A stretch of 64,000 nucleotides of DNA from NCBI GenBank assembly GCA_964586145.1, contig CAZPHH010000014.1, forward strand, positions 1 through 64,000. The letters are read 5' to 3'. Shown here piece by piece: positions 35,609 to 44,072 of this stretch; positions within the stretch are counted from its first letter, which is position 1; each line of letters begins with the position of its first letter. Both the position numbers and the translations under genes were made by a program. The stretch is from JAFGJQ01 sp964586145. GTDB lineage: Bacteria; Planctomycetota; Phycisphaerae; UBA1845. Under the pieces are notes generated by a model. The model searched no databases. It was given only the letters and a program-made list of their open reading frames with translations, and was not told where the DNA came from.

Positions 35609-36475
35609 TCAGCCCCGCAGGCCGTTGCCGGTGGCCGTTCGCTCGGGGGCGGGCATTCGCTCCAGCACGGTCAGGGCAATTTCGGTCCGCTCGATGAACG
35701 CGCGCATGTCCGGCAGGCGCTTGGCCGGGTCTTTTTCGCAGCACGTCTCGATCAGCTTCGCCACCACGGTGGGCACTTCCACGTTGGTCGGCTGGGCAAG
35801 CTCAACCCGCTTGCCCAGCAGGGCCTGGGAATGGAGCGTGATGTTCTGGTTCATGTCCGTGGCGATCGGCCGGCCGGTGATGATCCGGTGCAGCGAGGCC
35901 GCCAGGGCGAAGACGTCCGTCCGCCGGTCCAGGACGTTCAGTGCCACTTGCTCCGGCGCCATGTAGTCCATCGTGCCCTGGACGCGTGACTTGGACGTGT
36001 AGATCGGGCAGCTCTGCCCGAAATCAATCAGTTTCACTTTCTCGCTCGGCGTCACCAGAAGGTTGCCGGGTTTCAGGTCTGCATGGACGAAGCCGGCCTG
36101 GTGCATGGCCTCCAGGCCCTCGGCGGCCTGGATGAACAGCCGCAGCAGTTGCGCAATGGGCCGGGAAAACTCCTGGTCGTTCATGGGCATGCCGTCCACG
36201 TATTCCATGAACAGCATGGCCGCCTTGATCCGCAGCCGGCGCCGGACGTACCGCAGTTCGTGGACCTTGCGGATGGCAGGGTGCTCAAGCTGGCTGCCCG
36301 TCGCGTACTCCGCCTTGAGCTGCTCGATGAACTTCTGGTCTTCCGGGGTGTGAATCTTGACGTTCTTGACTGTGTACAGCGAGCCCGTCCGCGTACAGCG
36401 AACCTTGAACAACGTGCTGGCTGCCCCGTTCCCCAGCTTGGCCAGAATCCGGTAGTTGGGAATGTCGATGCTCAT
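35609..36475 (-). CDS. Ser/Thr protein kinase with HAD catalytic loop
   Basis: 288-residue soluble kinase consisting of little more than the catalytic domain. The Gly loop is modified (LGNGAASTLFKV), with Lys37 in YTVKNVK. The catalytic loop is HADLKPGN (131-138) with Ala in place of Arg of HRD; DFG is at 151-153 and the APE-like motif is YMAPEQ. Such HxD kinases are usually active without activation-loop phosphorylation. Near 90, MEYVDGMPMND marks the hinge. There is no transmembrane segment. ATG 36475 has GGAGA 9 bases upstream; upstream in-frame codons are less well placed. Confidence 0.9.
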   Translation of the reverse strand: MSIDIPNYRILAKLGNGAASTLFKVRCTRTGSLYTVKNVKIHTPEDQKFIEQLKAEYATGSQLEHPAIRKVHELRYVRRRLRIKAAMLFMEYVDGMPMNDQEFSRPIAQLLRLFIQAAEGLEAMHQAGFVHADLKPGNLLVTPSEKVKLIDFGQSCPIYTSKSRVQGTMDYMAPEQVALNVLDRRTDVFALAASLHRIITGRPIATDMNQNITLHSQALLGKRVELAQPTNVEVPTVVAKLIETCCEKDPAKRLPDMRAFIERTEIALTVLERMPAPERTATGNGLRG

Positions 36476-36882
36476 CCCGCGAATCTCCATCCCACACCGA
36501 AAGCGCAAGCCCGGCCGCGCAATCGGCTTTTCCACCTCGTGCAACGCCCTCCGGAATGGCTCGATGGCCGGGCGACCGCGCTTTGCGGACAATCCCGGAT
36601 ACGGCTTGCCGGCGACGCCGAAGCGCCCCCGGAAGCGTCAGTCGTTGCCTTGGTTTTTCCAGTAAAAGGGTCTCAGGTTCCACCACGCGGCCTTTCGCAC
36701 CCCTGAACAAGCCAGTCCAAAGCGAAGAGACCGCACCGACTCTATCGACGAAGTGGCACCGGATAGGTCGTCGGGGACGATAGGATGATAGCGATTCACG
36801 CGCCGTCACGCGGCGGAAGAATTAACTCGCGCAACCTATCCCTACCACGTACCCCGAAGTATACGTCCGGTGGCGATGTCCG
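36476..36882. other. Intergenic region between kinase and metallophosphoesterase genes
   Basis: About 400 bases. No gene, repeat or RNA was recognised. The AT-richer part (36770-36880) may hold the kinase promoter on the minus strand. Confidence 0.35.
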
Positions 36883-37719
36883 TCAAACCATGCTCGGCTC
36901 CGGAACACCCACTTCGCCTATTTTGCCCCGTTGTCGCTCCAGAAACGTCGGGCCGGGCGCCTCGACCCGGCGCAGCGTCACGATGGACAGCTCCGGCGGG
37001 CACAGGAATCGAAACCGAAGCGGCGTGGACACGCCGAGGCCCGCGCTGACGTTCAGGCAGCGTCCTTGTACCATATGCAGCCCGCGTACCAGCCCCAGGG
37101 GGATCTGGTCCTGGGCCCAGAGGCAGCCCACCAGGGGCAGACGGATCTGCCCCCCGTGCGTATGCCCCGCCAGCACCAACCGCACTCGAGGGTCTCGAAT
37201 TCGGTACACCGTCGAGGGGTAGTGGGCCAGCAAGATCGTCAGTTGTTCCGGGGCGATTCCGTCCACGGCCCGGTCCGGCATGCCCGGCCGGCCGCCGGCC
37301 TGGTTCACCCCGGCCACCGCCAGCGTCGACGGGCCCACGCGAATGGTGAGCGCCTCATCGCACAAGAACGTCACCGGAAGCCCCGCCTGGCCGGCAAGGG
37401 CCTCCGGGTCGTGATTGCCCAGCACGGCCAGGCAACGGGACCGTTCCGTCAGAGGCCCAAAAAAGCGGCGGCACAGGTCCGCGGCTTCGTCGACAGTCTG
37501 CCCGGCGCATGCGATATCGCCCGTGCAGACGAGCAGATGGTAGTCCAGTTTCAGAAGGAGCGATTGGGCTTCGAGGGCCGCGCCGTCGAGGGATCGCAGG
37601 TGCAGGTCGCTGATGTGCGCGATGCGCAACCCGTCCGCGTCGCCCGGCAGGCGGGCGATCGGGATGTCGTGAGACCGCAGTTGTACTGGGCCGTTGAACA
37701 CTGCCGTTTCCCCTCGCAC
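36883..37719 (-). CDS. Calcineurin-like metallophosphoesterase
   Basis: 278-residue phosphoesterase of the YkuE/YaeI-like group. Metal-binding motifs appear in order: ISDLHL near residue 35, CTGDIA, LGNHDPEA, LLAHYPSTVY and the final AGHTHGGQ. The region after GGQ (IRLPLVGCLWAQDQIPLGLV) and the end NVSAGLGVSTPLRFRFLCPP are also typical of this group. There is no obvious signal peptide. Substrate is unknown; related proteins hydrolyse lipid-linked or UDP-linked phosphates. GTG at 37719 has GAGGAG about 9 bases upstream. Confidence 0.92.
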   Translation of the reverse strand: MRGETAVFNGPVQLRSHDIPIARLPGDADGLRIAHISDLHLRSLDGAALEAQSLLLKLDYHLLVCTGDIACAGQTVDEAADLCRRFFGPLTERSRCLAVLGNHDPEALAGQAGLPVTFLCDEALTIRVGPSTLAVAGVNQAGGRPGMPDRAVDGIAPEQLTILLAHYPSTVYRIRDPRVRLVLAGHTHGGQIRLPLVGCLWAQDQIPLGLVRGLHMVQGRCLNVSAGLGVSTPLRFRFLCPPELSIVTLRRVEAPGPTFLERQRGKIGEVGVPEPSMV

Positions 37720-37935
37720 GCGGGCCGCTCCTCGACCCGCAGGGCCGGGGAGTGAATCCTCCCGTGCGTGCCCGAACGAACTGTAGAATACGATCCGGGC
37801 TTTCGCAAGGTTGCGGCATGCATCATACGGTATCGGACCGCCACGGCGCCCGGTTCGCGGGTCCGTTCGGCGTACCGGACGAACTGGAGGATGTCGGACG
37901 TATGCCCGCCGGCGGTATCGGACGAGCGCGCGTCT

Positions 37936-38880
37936 TCACACGCCCTCGTACAGAGGAGTGGAGAGGTAGCGTTCACCGGCGCTCGCGAGGATCACCACTA
38001 TGGTCTTGCCCTTGTTTTCGGGGCTATGGGCCACGGTGTTGGCGGCGCACAGGGCGGCCCCGGACGAGATGCCGCACAGAATGCCCTCTTCCAGCGCCGC
38101 CCGCCGGGCCCAGGCGTAGGCGTCCGGCGTGTCCACGCGGACCACGTCGTCAATCACGTTGAGGTTGAGGACCTCCGGGATGAATCCGGCGCCGATCCCC
38201 TGGATGCCGTGCTTGCCGGGCTGCGGCGCCTTGCCCTCTCGGACCTGACTGATAACCGGTGACGTGGCCGGCTCCACGGCATAGCACCGGAACGCCGGTT
38301 TTCGGTCCTTCAGCACTTCGCCTGCGCCGGTAATCGTTCCTCCGGTGCCCACGCCCGCCACCAGCACGTCCGCCTTGCCTTCCGTGTCCGCCCAGATTTC
38401 CTCGGCCGTCGTCCGGCGATGGACTTCCGCGTTGGCGGGGTTGCTGAACTGCTGTGGAACGTAGGCGTTCGGCGTTTCGGCCGCCAGCTTGGTGGCCATC
38501 GCAATGGCCCCCTTCATCCCCTGGTCACCGGAGGTCAGCACGAGCTGGGCGCCCAGCGCCCGCAGCAGGGTGCGCCGTTCCACGGACATGGTCTCGGGCA
38601 TGGTCAGGGTAAGCTTGTACCCCTTGGCCGCACAGACGAAGGCGAGGGCGATGCCCGTGTTGCCCGATGTCGGTTCGATGATGGCGGACTTCTTGTTGAT
38701 GCGCCCTTCCGCTTCCGCCGCCTCGATCATGGCCGCCCCGATGCGGTCCTTCACGCTGGACAGCGGATTGAAGAACTCGAGCTTGGCATACACGGCGGCC
38801 GGGGCCTCGATGATCCGATTGATGCGGACCAGCGGGGTCCGCCCGATCGTGCGCAATACGTTGTCGAACATTCCACCCAT
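37936..38880 (-). CDS. cysK: Cysteine synthase A (O-acetylserine sulfhydrylase)
   Basis: PLP enzyme making cysteine from O-acetylserine and sulfide; 314 aa, normal length. Motifs are NVLRTIGRTPLVRINRI at the start, NPLSSVKDRIG with the PLP Lys, EPTSGNTGIALAF, GVGTGGTITGAGEVLK (phosphate-binding loop) and GIGAGFIPEVLN. The frame is open far upstream, but ATG 38880 has GGGAG about 7 bases upstream and starts the conserved protein. cysE is not adjacent. It is divergent from a very small gene. Confidence 0.97.
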   Translation of the reverse strand: MGGMFDNVLRTIGRTPLVRINRIIEAPAAVYAKLEFFNPLSSVKDRIGAAMIEAAEAEGRINKKSAIIEPTSGNTGIALAFVCAAKGYKLTLTMPETMSVERRTLLRALGAQLVLTSGDQGMKGAIAMATKLAAETPNAYVPQQFSNPANAEVHRRTTAEEIWADTEGKADVLVAGVGTGGTITGAGEVLKDRKPAFRCYAVEPATSPVISQVREGKAPQPGKHGIQGIGAGFIPEVLNLNVIDDVVRVDTPDAYAWARRAALEEGILCGISSGAALCAANTVAHSPENKGKTIVVILASAGERYLSTPLYEGV

Positions 38881-39123
38881 GGTGTCGCTCCCGGAATTGG
38901 CATCGGCCCGTACGAAATCCCGCAGCGGCGGTACGATAGGCAGCTCCGCCTTCACTGTCAATGAATGCGTGGTCGTGCCGCCCCGGCCCGTGGCACCGAC
39001 AGAGGTGTCGGGTACAATGCGCGCCGCAACGCCCGGCGCCGCATCGGAAGCGGGCGCGGCGGCGTGCCCGGCCGTATTCACGGAGCGTGTGGCGAAGACA
39101 AGACAGGAAAGGAACCGGTATCC

Positions 39124-39285
39124 ATGAAATCACGTTTTGCCCGATTGGCAGTGATGCTGTTGGCCTTTCACCTGGCGGCCAACGCCGTGCTGGCGTTTTC
39201 GGTCGGGCCGTTCAGCTTCGGCTTCTTCAACCCCGCGTTGACGAGTTGGTTTCTCTGGCCGTTCGGGCTGGTCGGCTGCAACTGA
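39124..39285 (+). CDS. Small exported aromatic-rich protein
   Basis: 53-residue product with a signal-peptide or membrane start (KSRFARLAVMLLAFHLAANA) followed by FSVGPFSFGFFNPALTSWFL and WPFGLVGCN. The mature part would be about 28 residues, rich in Phe/Trp/Pro/Gly and ending in Cys-Asn. The ATG is preceded by AGGAAAGGA. There is no known family. It lies between divergent cysK and convergent pyrH with no room for another gene. Its short length keeps confidence moderate. Confidence 0.5.
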   Translation: MKSRFARLAVMLLAFHLAANAVLAFSVGPFSFGFFNPALTSWFLWPFGLVGCN

Positions 39286-39348
39286 CCCCGCCGGCCGCGG
39301 GTACGGGGCGTCGGCAGGTCGGGCGCTTGTGACGAGCCGGGGCCGGGT

Positions 39349-40077
39349 TCAGGCCGGGCCGGCATCGATGAGAGTGCCGATCGGCTCGCCGAGCACGGCC
39401 CGGCGCATGTTGCCGGGCACGTTGAGATTGAACACGATCAGCGGGACGTGGTTCCGCTGGCACATGTCGACGGCGCTGACATCCATGACCTTCAGGCGCC
39501 GGTCGATCACCTCGTTGTAGGTCAGGTGGGTGAACCGTTTGGCGGAAGGGTCCTGCAGGGGGTCGGAGTCGTACACGCCGTCTACCTTGGTGGCCTTGAG
39601 GACGATCTCCGCGCCGACCTCCGTCGCCCGCAGGGCGGCGCACGTGTCGGTCGTGACGAACGGATTGCCCGTCCCGCCGGCAAAGATCACGACGCGGCCC
39701 TTCTCCAGGTGCCGAATGGCCCGACGGCGGATGAACTTCTCGCAGACGCGATCAACGGCCACGGCGCTTTGCACGCGAGTGTCGATGCCGATGCCCTCCA
39801 GGGTGTCCTGGATGGCCAGCGCGTTGATGACCGTGCCGAGCATGCCCATGTAGTGGCCGGTGACTTCCACGATGTGCGTGTCGCGGGCCAGTTCCGCACC
39901 GCGCACGATGTTCCCGCCGCCGACCACCAGGCAGAGCTGCACGCCCAGCTCGGCCACCTGTTGGATCTCGGCCGCGACCTTCTGCAGGGCGGGTCCGTCG
40001 ACTCCCTTGCCGCCCTTCTCGCACAGCCCCTCGCCGCTGACCTTCAGCAGCACCCGGTTGTACTTCGGCTTGGCCAT
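39349..40077 (-). CDS. pyrH: Uridylate kinase
   Basis: UMP kinase of the amino-acid-kinase fold, 242 aa, making UDP for pyrimidine nucleotide synthesis. YNRVLLKVSGEGLCEKGGKG is the phosphate loop start; LVVGGGNIVRG, HYMGMLGTVINALAIQDTLE, FAGGTGNPFVTTDTCAALRA and LKATKVDGVYDSDP follow as in the family, ending IVFNLNVPGNMRRAVLGEPI. ATG 40077 is the only start giving the family N-terminus. It comes after rpsB-tsf on the same strand but beyond an intrinsic terminator, so it may have its own promoter or depend on readthrough. frr, the usual next gene, is absent. Confidence 0.97.
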   Translation of the reverse strand: MAKPKYNRVLLKVSGEGLCEKGGKGVDGPALQKVAAEIQQVAELGVQLCLVVGGGNIVRGAELARDTHIVEVTGHYMGMLGTVINALAIQDTLEGIGIDTRVQSAVAVDRVCEKFIRRRAIRHLEKGRVVIFAGGTGNPFVTTDTCAALRATEVGAEIVLKATKVDGVYDSDPLQDPSAKRFTHLTYNEVIDRRLKVMDVSAVDMCQRNHVPLIVFNLNVPGNMRRAVLGEPIGTLIDAGPA

Positions 40078-40132
40078 GATCGCGCTACCCCGCCCCCGCT
40101 GAAACGGCGCACGGCCCTCTCCGCGCGGGGCG

Positions 40133-40156
40133 AAAAAAAGGGGCCTTTCGGCCCCG
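40133..40156 (-). terminator. Intrinsic terminator after tsf
   Basis: On the minus strand GGGGCC-gaaa-GGCCCC is followed by seven T. It lies directly after tsf and before pyrH, which are on the same strand. Confidence 0.88.
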
Positions 40157-40172
40157 GGAACACATGGCGGCG

Positions 40173-41021
40173 TTATCCGCCGATACTCAGGTACGCCACG
40201 TCCTGAACGGCCTTCACGCCCGCCCCCTTCAGCACGTCGCCCACCTTCTTCTTCTCGTAGTCGGGCTTGACGTGCTCCTGATCCATCAGGGCGTTCTCCG
40301 CGCAGAACGCATTCACCTTGCCCTGGACGATCTTGTCGATGATCTGGGCCGGCTTGCCCTCCGACTCCGCCACCTCGCGGGCGGTGCGACGGACGATCTC
40401 CAGCCGATCGGCGGGAATCTGGTCGCGGGTGACCGCCAGCGGCTGGGCGAAGGTCACATGGTGGCACAGATCCACCGCCACCGCCTCGTCGGACGGCGCG
40501 GCATCCAGCGCGATCAGCACGCCCTTCTTGCCGTCATGATGCACGTACCCGCAGAGGTACCCGCCGGCCACCTTGCGGCAGGCTGTCAGCTTCATGTTCT
40601 CCCGGATCTTGCCGTACACCTCGGTGAGCAGGTCCTCCAGGGTGCGGCCCGGCGCGGTGACCGCGGCGGCCTTCAGAACGGCCTGCGGGTCCGGCGCCTG
40701 GTCGGCCTGTGCGGCGACCGTCCGGGCGATCGCGTCGGCCAGCGCGAGGAACTCCGCGTTCTTGGCCACCGGGGCCGTCTCGCAGCGCAGGTCGATGATG
40801 GCGCCCGTTTTCCGGGCGTCGTCTATGTATACGTGAATGCGGCCTTCGCCCGTTTGTCGATCCGCCCGTTCCTCCATCTTGCCCTTGTGCTTCTTGCGAA
40901 GCCACTCGATGGCGGCGGCCTCATCGCCGTTGCACTCGGTGAGGGCCTGCTTGCATTCCATCATGGGCAGGTCCGTTCGGTCTCGCAGGGCGCGAACCTG
41001 CGCCGCAGAAATCGTTGCCAT
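40173..41021 (-). CDS. tsf: Translation elongation factor Ts
   Basis: Guanine-nucleotide exchange factor for EF-Tu, 282 aa. The N-terminal UBA-like motif RALRDRTDLPMMECKQALTE is diagnostic, followed by AIEWLRKKHKGK, the EF-Tu-contacting core (EGRIHVYIDDARKTGAIIDL, TAPVAKNAEF) and the second signature LCHHVTFAQPLAVTR. The C-terminus VAYLSIGG is present. ATG 41021 starts the UBA domain. It is 170 bases behind rpsB on the same strand, the classic order, and is followed by a terminator. Confidence 0.97.
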   Translation of the reverse strand: MATISAAQVRALRDRTDLPMMECKQALTECNGDEAAAIEWLRKKHKGKMEERADRQTGEGRIHVYIDDARKTGAIIDLRCETAPVAKNAEFLALADAIARTVAAQADQAPDPQAVLKAAAVTAPGRTLEDLLTEVYGKIRENMKLTACRKVAGGYLCGYVHHDGKKGVLIALDAAPSDEAVAVDLCHHVTFAQPLAVTRDQIPADRLEIVRRTAREVAESEGKPAQIIDKIVQGKVNAFCAENALMDQEHVKPDYEKKKVGDVLKGAGVKAVQDVAYLSIGG

Positions 41022-41192
41022 TCGCTCAATCCTCCAGACCGTCGGGCGGCCACACCGTCGGGCCGCCAGACTCGTTCCATGTCCACCGCCCGGTTCCTGC
41101 CCGGCCGGGGATCCACCACCTGGTTTCCACTCTCGGATGAGTCCACCCGCTGGACGGGCAGTATCGCCCCCGCGTACGGATTCCTGAGGAAC

Positions 41193-42068
41193 CTACGCGG
41201 GCGGCGCCGCGTCGCCCGACTCGGTCGAACCGGTCGGCGCCGCAGGGGGTTCCGGCCGATCGGGTGGAGTCGGATCGGCGGCCACGCCGGCCGGCTCCGG
41301 TTCCGTCTCGGTCCGCGTCGGCGCGGTCCGTCGGGCACGCCGGCGTCTGGCCGCGTCCGGTCCCTCTTCGTGGGAGGCGTCCGCGCGACCGCGCTTCCCG
41401 CTTTCGACGGCCGCGGCCATGTGCCTCAGCACGACCTCGATCGACCGCATGGAATCGTCATTCCCCGGAATCGGGATGTCCGCGAAATCCGGGTCTGAAT
41501 CCGTGTCGATCAGACAGATTGTCGGGATTCCCAGCTTCTTGGCCTCCTTGACCGCGATGTGCTCGCGGTGAACGTCAATGACCACCAGCGCCTTGGGCAG
41601 GCGGGTCATGTTCCGGATGCCATCCAGGTTGCGCTTGATCTTGCGACGCTCGCGATTGTCCCGGGCAATCCGCTTCTTGCTGTATTGAAGAAGCGTGCCG
41701 TCCGCCTCTTCCCGCTCCAGCAGCTCCAGGCGGGCCAGACGCGACCGGATCGTCTCGAAATTGGTCAGCGTCCCGCCCAGCCATCGCTCGGCCACATAGG
41801 GCATGCCCGCATGCCGCGCATACGATTCCACCGCATGGCGAGCCTGCCGCTTCGTTCCGACAAACAACACGTCCCCATTTTCAGCCACGGTGCGCGCGAT
41901 ATACTTCTTGGCCCGAATCAGGCCCTTGACCGTCTCGCGGATGTCGATCACGTGGATCATGTTCCGCTTGCCGAAAATGTACGGCGACATCTTCGGGTTC
42001 CAACGGCTCACGCGGTGGCCGAAATGGATTCCAGAGTCAACCAGTTCCCGTACCAACTCCGACGCCAA
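41193..42068 (-). CDS. rpsB: 30S ribosomal protein S2 with C-terminal extension
   Basis: Ribosomal protein S2: ELVDSGIHFGHRVSRWNPKM, GKRNMIHVIDIRETVKGL, LFVGTKRQARHAVESYA and ERWLGGTLTNFETIRSRLAR are family hallmarks, as is PTICLIDTDSDPDFADIPIP. About 60 residues beyond the usual end are Arg/Pro/Glu/Ala-rich and probably disordered. The start is taken as TTG at 42068, because AGGAGG lies 6 bases upstream and the conserved N-terminus follows; the upstream ATG-type codons would include the Shine-Dalgarno itself as coding. Expected length 291 aa. Confidence 0.96.
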   Translation of the reverse strand: MASELVRELVDSGIHFGHRVSRWNPKMSPYIFGKRNMIHVIDIRETVKGLIRAKKYIARTVAENGDVLFVGTKRQARHAVESYARHAGMPYVAERWLGGTLTNFETIRSRLARLELLEREEADGTLLQYSKKRIARDNRERRKIKRNLDGIRNMTRLPKALVVIDVHREHIAVKEAKKLGIPTICLIDTDSDPDFADIPIPGNDDSMRSIEVVLRHMAAAVESGKRGRADASHEEGPDAARRRRARRTAPTRTETEPEPAGVAADPTPPDRPEPPAAPTGSTESGDAAPPA

Positions 42069-42146
42069 ACAACACCTCCTCTGATAAGCCTCATTCCCGT
42101 ACCACACGGAGGGACACGTTTTCGATCCCGGAAAGGACCCGTGAAC

Positions 42147-42175
42147 CCCATATTGGTAACAGAATCGGCGGTCAA
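42147..42175 (-). promoter_or_regulatory. Possible rpsB promoter
   Basis: On the minus strand TTGACC (42170-42175) is followed 17 bases later by TATGGG (42147-42152), 79 bases before the rpsB start. The -35 is good and the -10 weak. Confidence 0.35.
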
Positions 42176-42299
42176 ATCAAGGGGGAAACGCACGCACCCG
42201 CCCGGAAGCCAGGCGGACGGCGCCTGCGTTGATTCGCGCGGGCTCGCACGCTAAAGTCCCGGCGCTGCCGTCAATTACGTGAACCAGGCGGAGTCCGGG

Positions 42300-43481
42300 A
42301 TGACACGACCCACCCCATCTCACCTCCCTGAGTCGCTCATATTCATCAGTGCGGCCGAGCCCAGCGCCGACCTGCATGGGGCGTCCCTCATCCGGACCGT
42401 CCGCCGCATCCGCCCCAACGTGCGGTTCGCCGGCGTGGCCGGACCCGCCATGCGGGGCGAGGGCTGCTGGACCATTTACGACATGTGCCATCGGTCTGCC
42501 ATGCTGGCAGCGGCGATCGGGGCGATCGGGGCCGCCCGGCGAATGTGGGCCACCTCCCAGGCCCACCTCGCCGAGTATCCCTTCCAGGCTGCCGTCCTGA
42601 TCGACTCGCCGGCCCTCCACCTGCCCCTCGCGAAACGGGCAAAAAAGCTGGGCGTCCCCGTCTTCTATTACATCGCCCCCCAGGTGTGGGCCTGGGGACA
42701 GTACCGCGTCCCGCGTATCCGACGCCGGGTGGACCGAATGGCCGTCATTCTCCCGTTCGAGCAGGAGTACTTCCGGAAACGGGGAATTGACGCCACCTTC
42801 GTCGGCCACCCCCTCTTCGAGGTCCTGCTCGATCGGAAGCTGGACGAGGAGCGGGTCCGCGAGGTCCGCGGCCGCGGGTCGCCCGTGGTTGCCCTGCTGC
42901 CGGGCTCACGCCGGCACGTCGTGGAGGAGGTGCTCCCCGGTCAGCTTGAGGTGGCGGCGGCCATCGCCCGGCAATACCCCAACGCCACGTTTCCGGTCTC
43001 CGTGGCCAACCCTGCGGCACGACAGGCTGTCGAGCCCCTGGTGGACCGGGCGGGCCTTGCCACCGCTTTGCACGACGGGGAAAACGGGGAAATCCTCTCC
43101 GCGGCGGACCTGGTCCTGGCCGCCTCGGGGACGGCCACCCTGGAGGTGGCTTTTTACCATAAACCCATGATTATCATGTACAACGGATCGCGGTGGGGGT
43201 ACCACCTGGTGGGTCGGTGGCTGATCCGGACGCGACATCTGTCCTTGGTGAACATACTCGCGGGGCGGGAGATCGTGCCCGAGTTCATGCCCTACTACAC
43301 GTCCACGGCTCCGATCGCGGACGAGGCCCTTCGGATACTGGCAACGCCGGAACTGTCCACGCGCATGGAGGTCGACCTGTCTGACATGGTGGGGCCGTTG
43401 CTCAAGCCCGGCGCGTCTGAAAACGCAGCCCGGCTGCTGCTGGACCTGATCGACCGGCGACCGTCCCGACCCACGAATTGA
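42300..43481 (+). CDS. lpxB: Lipid-A-disaccharide synthase
   Basis: Glycosyltransferase joining UDP-diacylglucosamine and lipid X in lipid A synthesis; 393 aa. The family start AGE.SGD.H appears as IFISAAEPSADLHGASLI. Other motifs are AVLIDSPALHLPLAKRAKKL, VFYYIAPQVWAWGQYRVPRI, LPFEQEYFRKRG, TFVGHPL, ALLPGSRRHVVEE, LAASGTATLEVAFYHKPMII and EFMPYYT. Its presence implies lipopolysaccharide and an outer membrane. ATG 42300 has GGAG about 7 bases upstream. Divergent from rpsB; no other lpx gene is in the window. Confidence 0.96.
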   Translation: MTRPTPSHLPESLIFISAAEPSADLHGASLIRTVRRIRPNVRFAGVAGPAMRGEGCWTIYDMCHRSAMLAAAIGAIGAARRMWATSQAHLAEYPFQAAVLIDSPALHLPLAKRAKKLGVPVFYYIAPQVWAWGQYRVPRIRRRVDRMAVILPFEQEYFRKRGIDATFVGHPLFEVLLDRKLDEERVREVRGRGSPVVALLPGSRRHVVEEVLPGQLEVAAAIARQYPNATFPVSVANPAARQAVEPLVDRAGLATALHDGENGEILSAADLVLAASGTATLEVAFYHKPMIIMYNGSRWGYHLVGRWLIRTRHLSLVNILAGREIVPEFMPYYTSTAPIADEALRILATPELSTRMEVDLSDMVGPLLKPGASENAARLLLDLIDRRPSRPTN

Positions 43482-43490
43482 AGGGGCCGA

Positions 43491-43835
43491 TCAGGCCACG
43501 CCGCTGCCGGGAGGGATTTCCCGGTCCGTCGTCAGCACGACGATGTCCGAATCACCCGGCGTGCAGGCGGCCAGGAGCATGCCCTGGCTCTCGTAGCCGC
43601 GCATCTTCCGGGGGGCCAGATTGGCCACCACAATGATGTTCTTGCCGACCAGATCCTCCGGGCGGTAGTGCTTCTTGATCCCCGCCACGATCTGCCGTTC
43701 CTCGGTGCCCATATCCACCTTGAGAATCAGCAGTTTATCTGCGTCGGGGTGCTCGCTCGCCTCCAGAATGCGGGCGACGCGCAGCTTGACTTTGAGGAAC
43801 TCGTCGAACGTAATCACTTCGGGTTGACCAGACAT
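43491..43835 (-). CDS. Stand-alone tRNA-binding domain (MetRS C-terminal/CsaA type)
   Basis: 114-residue protein made of one EMAP/tRBD OB-fold: ITFDEFLKVKLRVARILEAS, HPDADKLLILKVDMGTEERQ, VAGIKKHYRPEDLVGKNIIV and VANLAPRKMRGYESQGMLLA. It equals the C-terminal dimerisation and tRNA-binding domain of methionyl-tRNA synthetase, which in many bacteria is a separate gene, often named MetRS beta. It could serve a MetRS encoded elsewhere, or be a CsaA-like chaperone. ATG 43835 has GGGAGAA at a good distance. It converges with lpxB. Confidence 0.92.
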   Translation of the reverse strand: MSGQPEVITFDEFLKVKLRVARILEASEHPDADKLLILKVDMGTEERQIVAGIKKHYRPEDLVGKNIIVVANLAPRKMRGYESQGMLLAACTPGDSDIVVLTTDREIPPGSGVA

Positions 43836-44072
43836 GTTCGGCTTTCTCCCTGTGTTCTGAGAGATCGGCCAGTCTAGTCGAGGCGGGTTCGAGTTGCAAC
43901 GGTGCAAAGGGGGCCTCCCGCCCCTGATCCGAACCCTCGCACGGCGATCTCCATTGACATGTGGAACCGAATCGATGCTCATGTGTCCAAGAGGTGGGGG
44001 ATTCCGTAGGGAGGATCACGCGGTGGATGGGGCGTGAAGGGTCGGTCCGAACCAGTGCAGGAGGTCAATACC

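Noticed and set aside
43954..43982. Promoter with TTGACA before the DUF4139-like gene
   Set aside because: The -35 is perfect, but no acceptable -10 follows at 16-18 bases.
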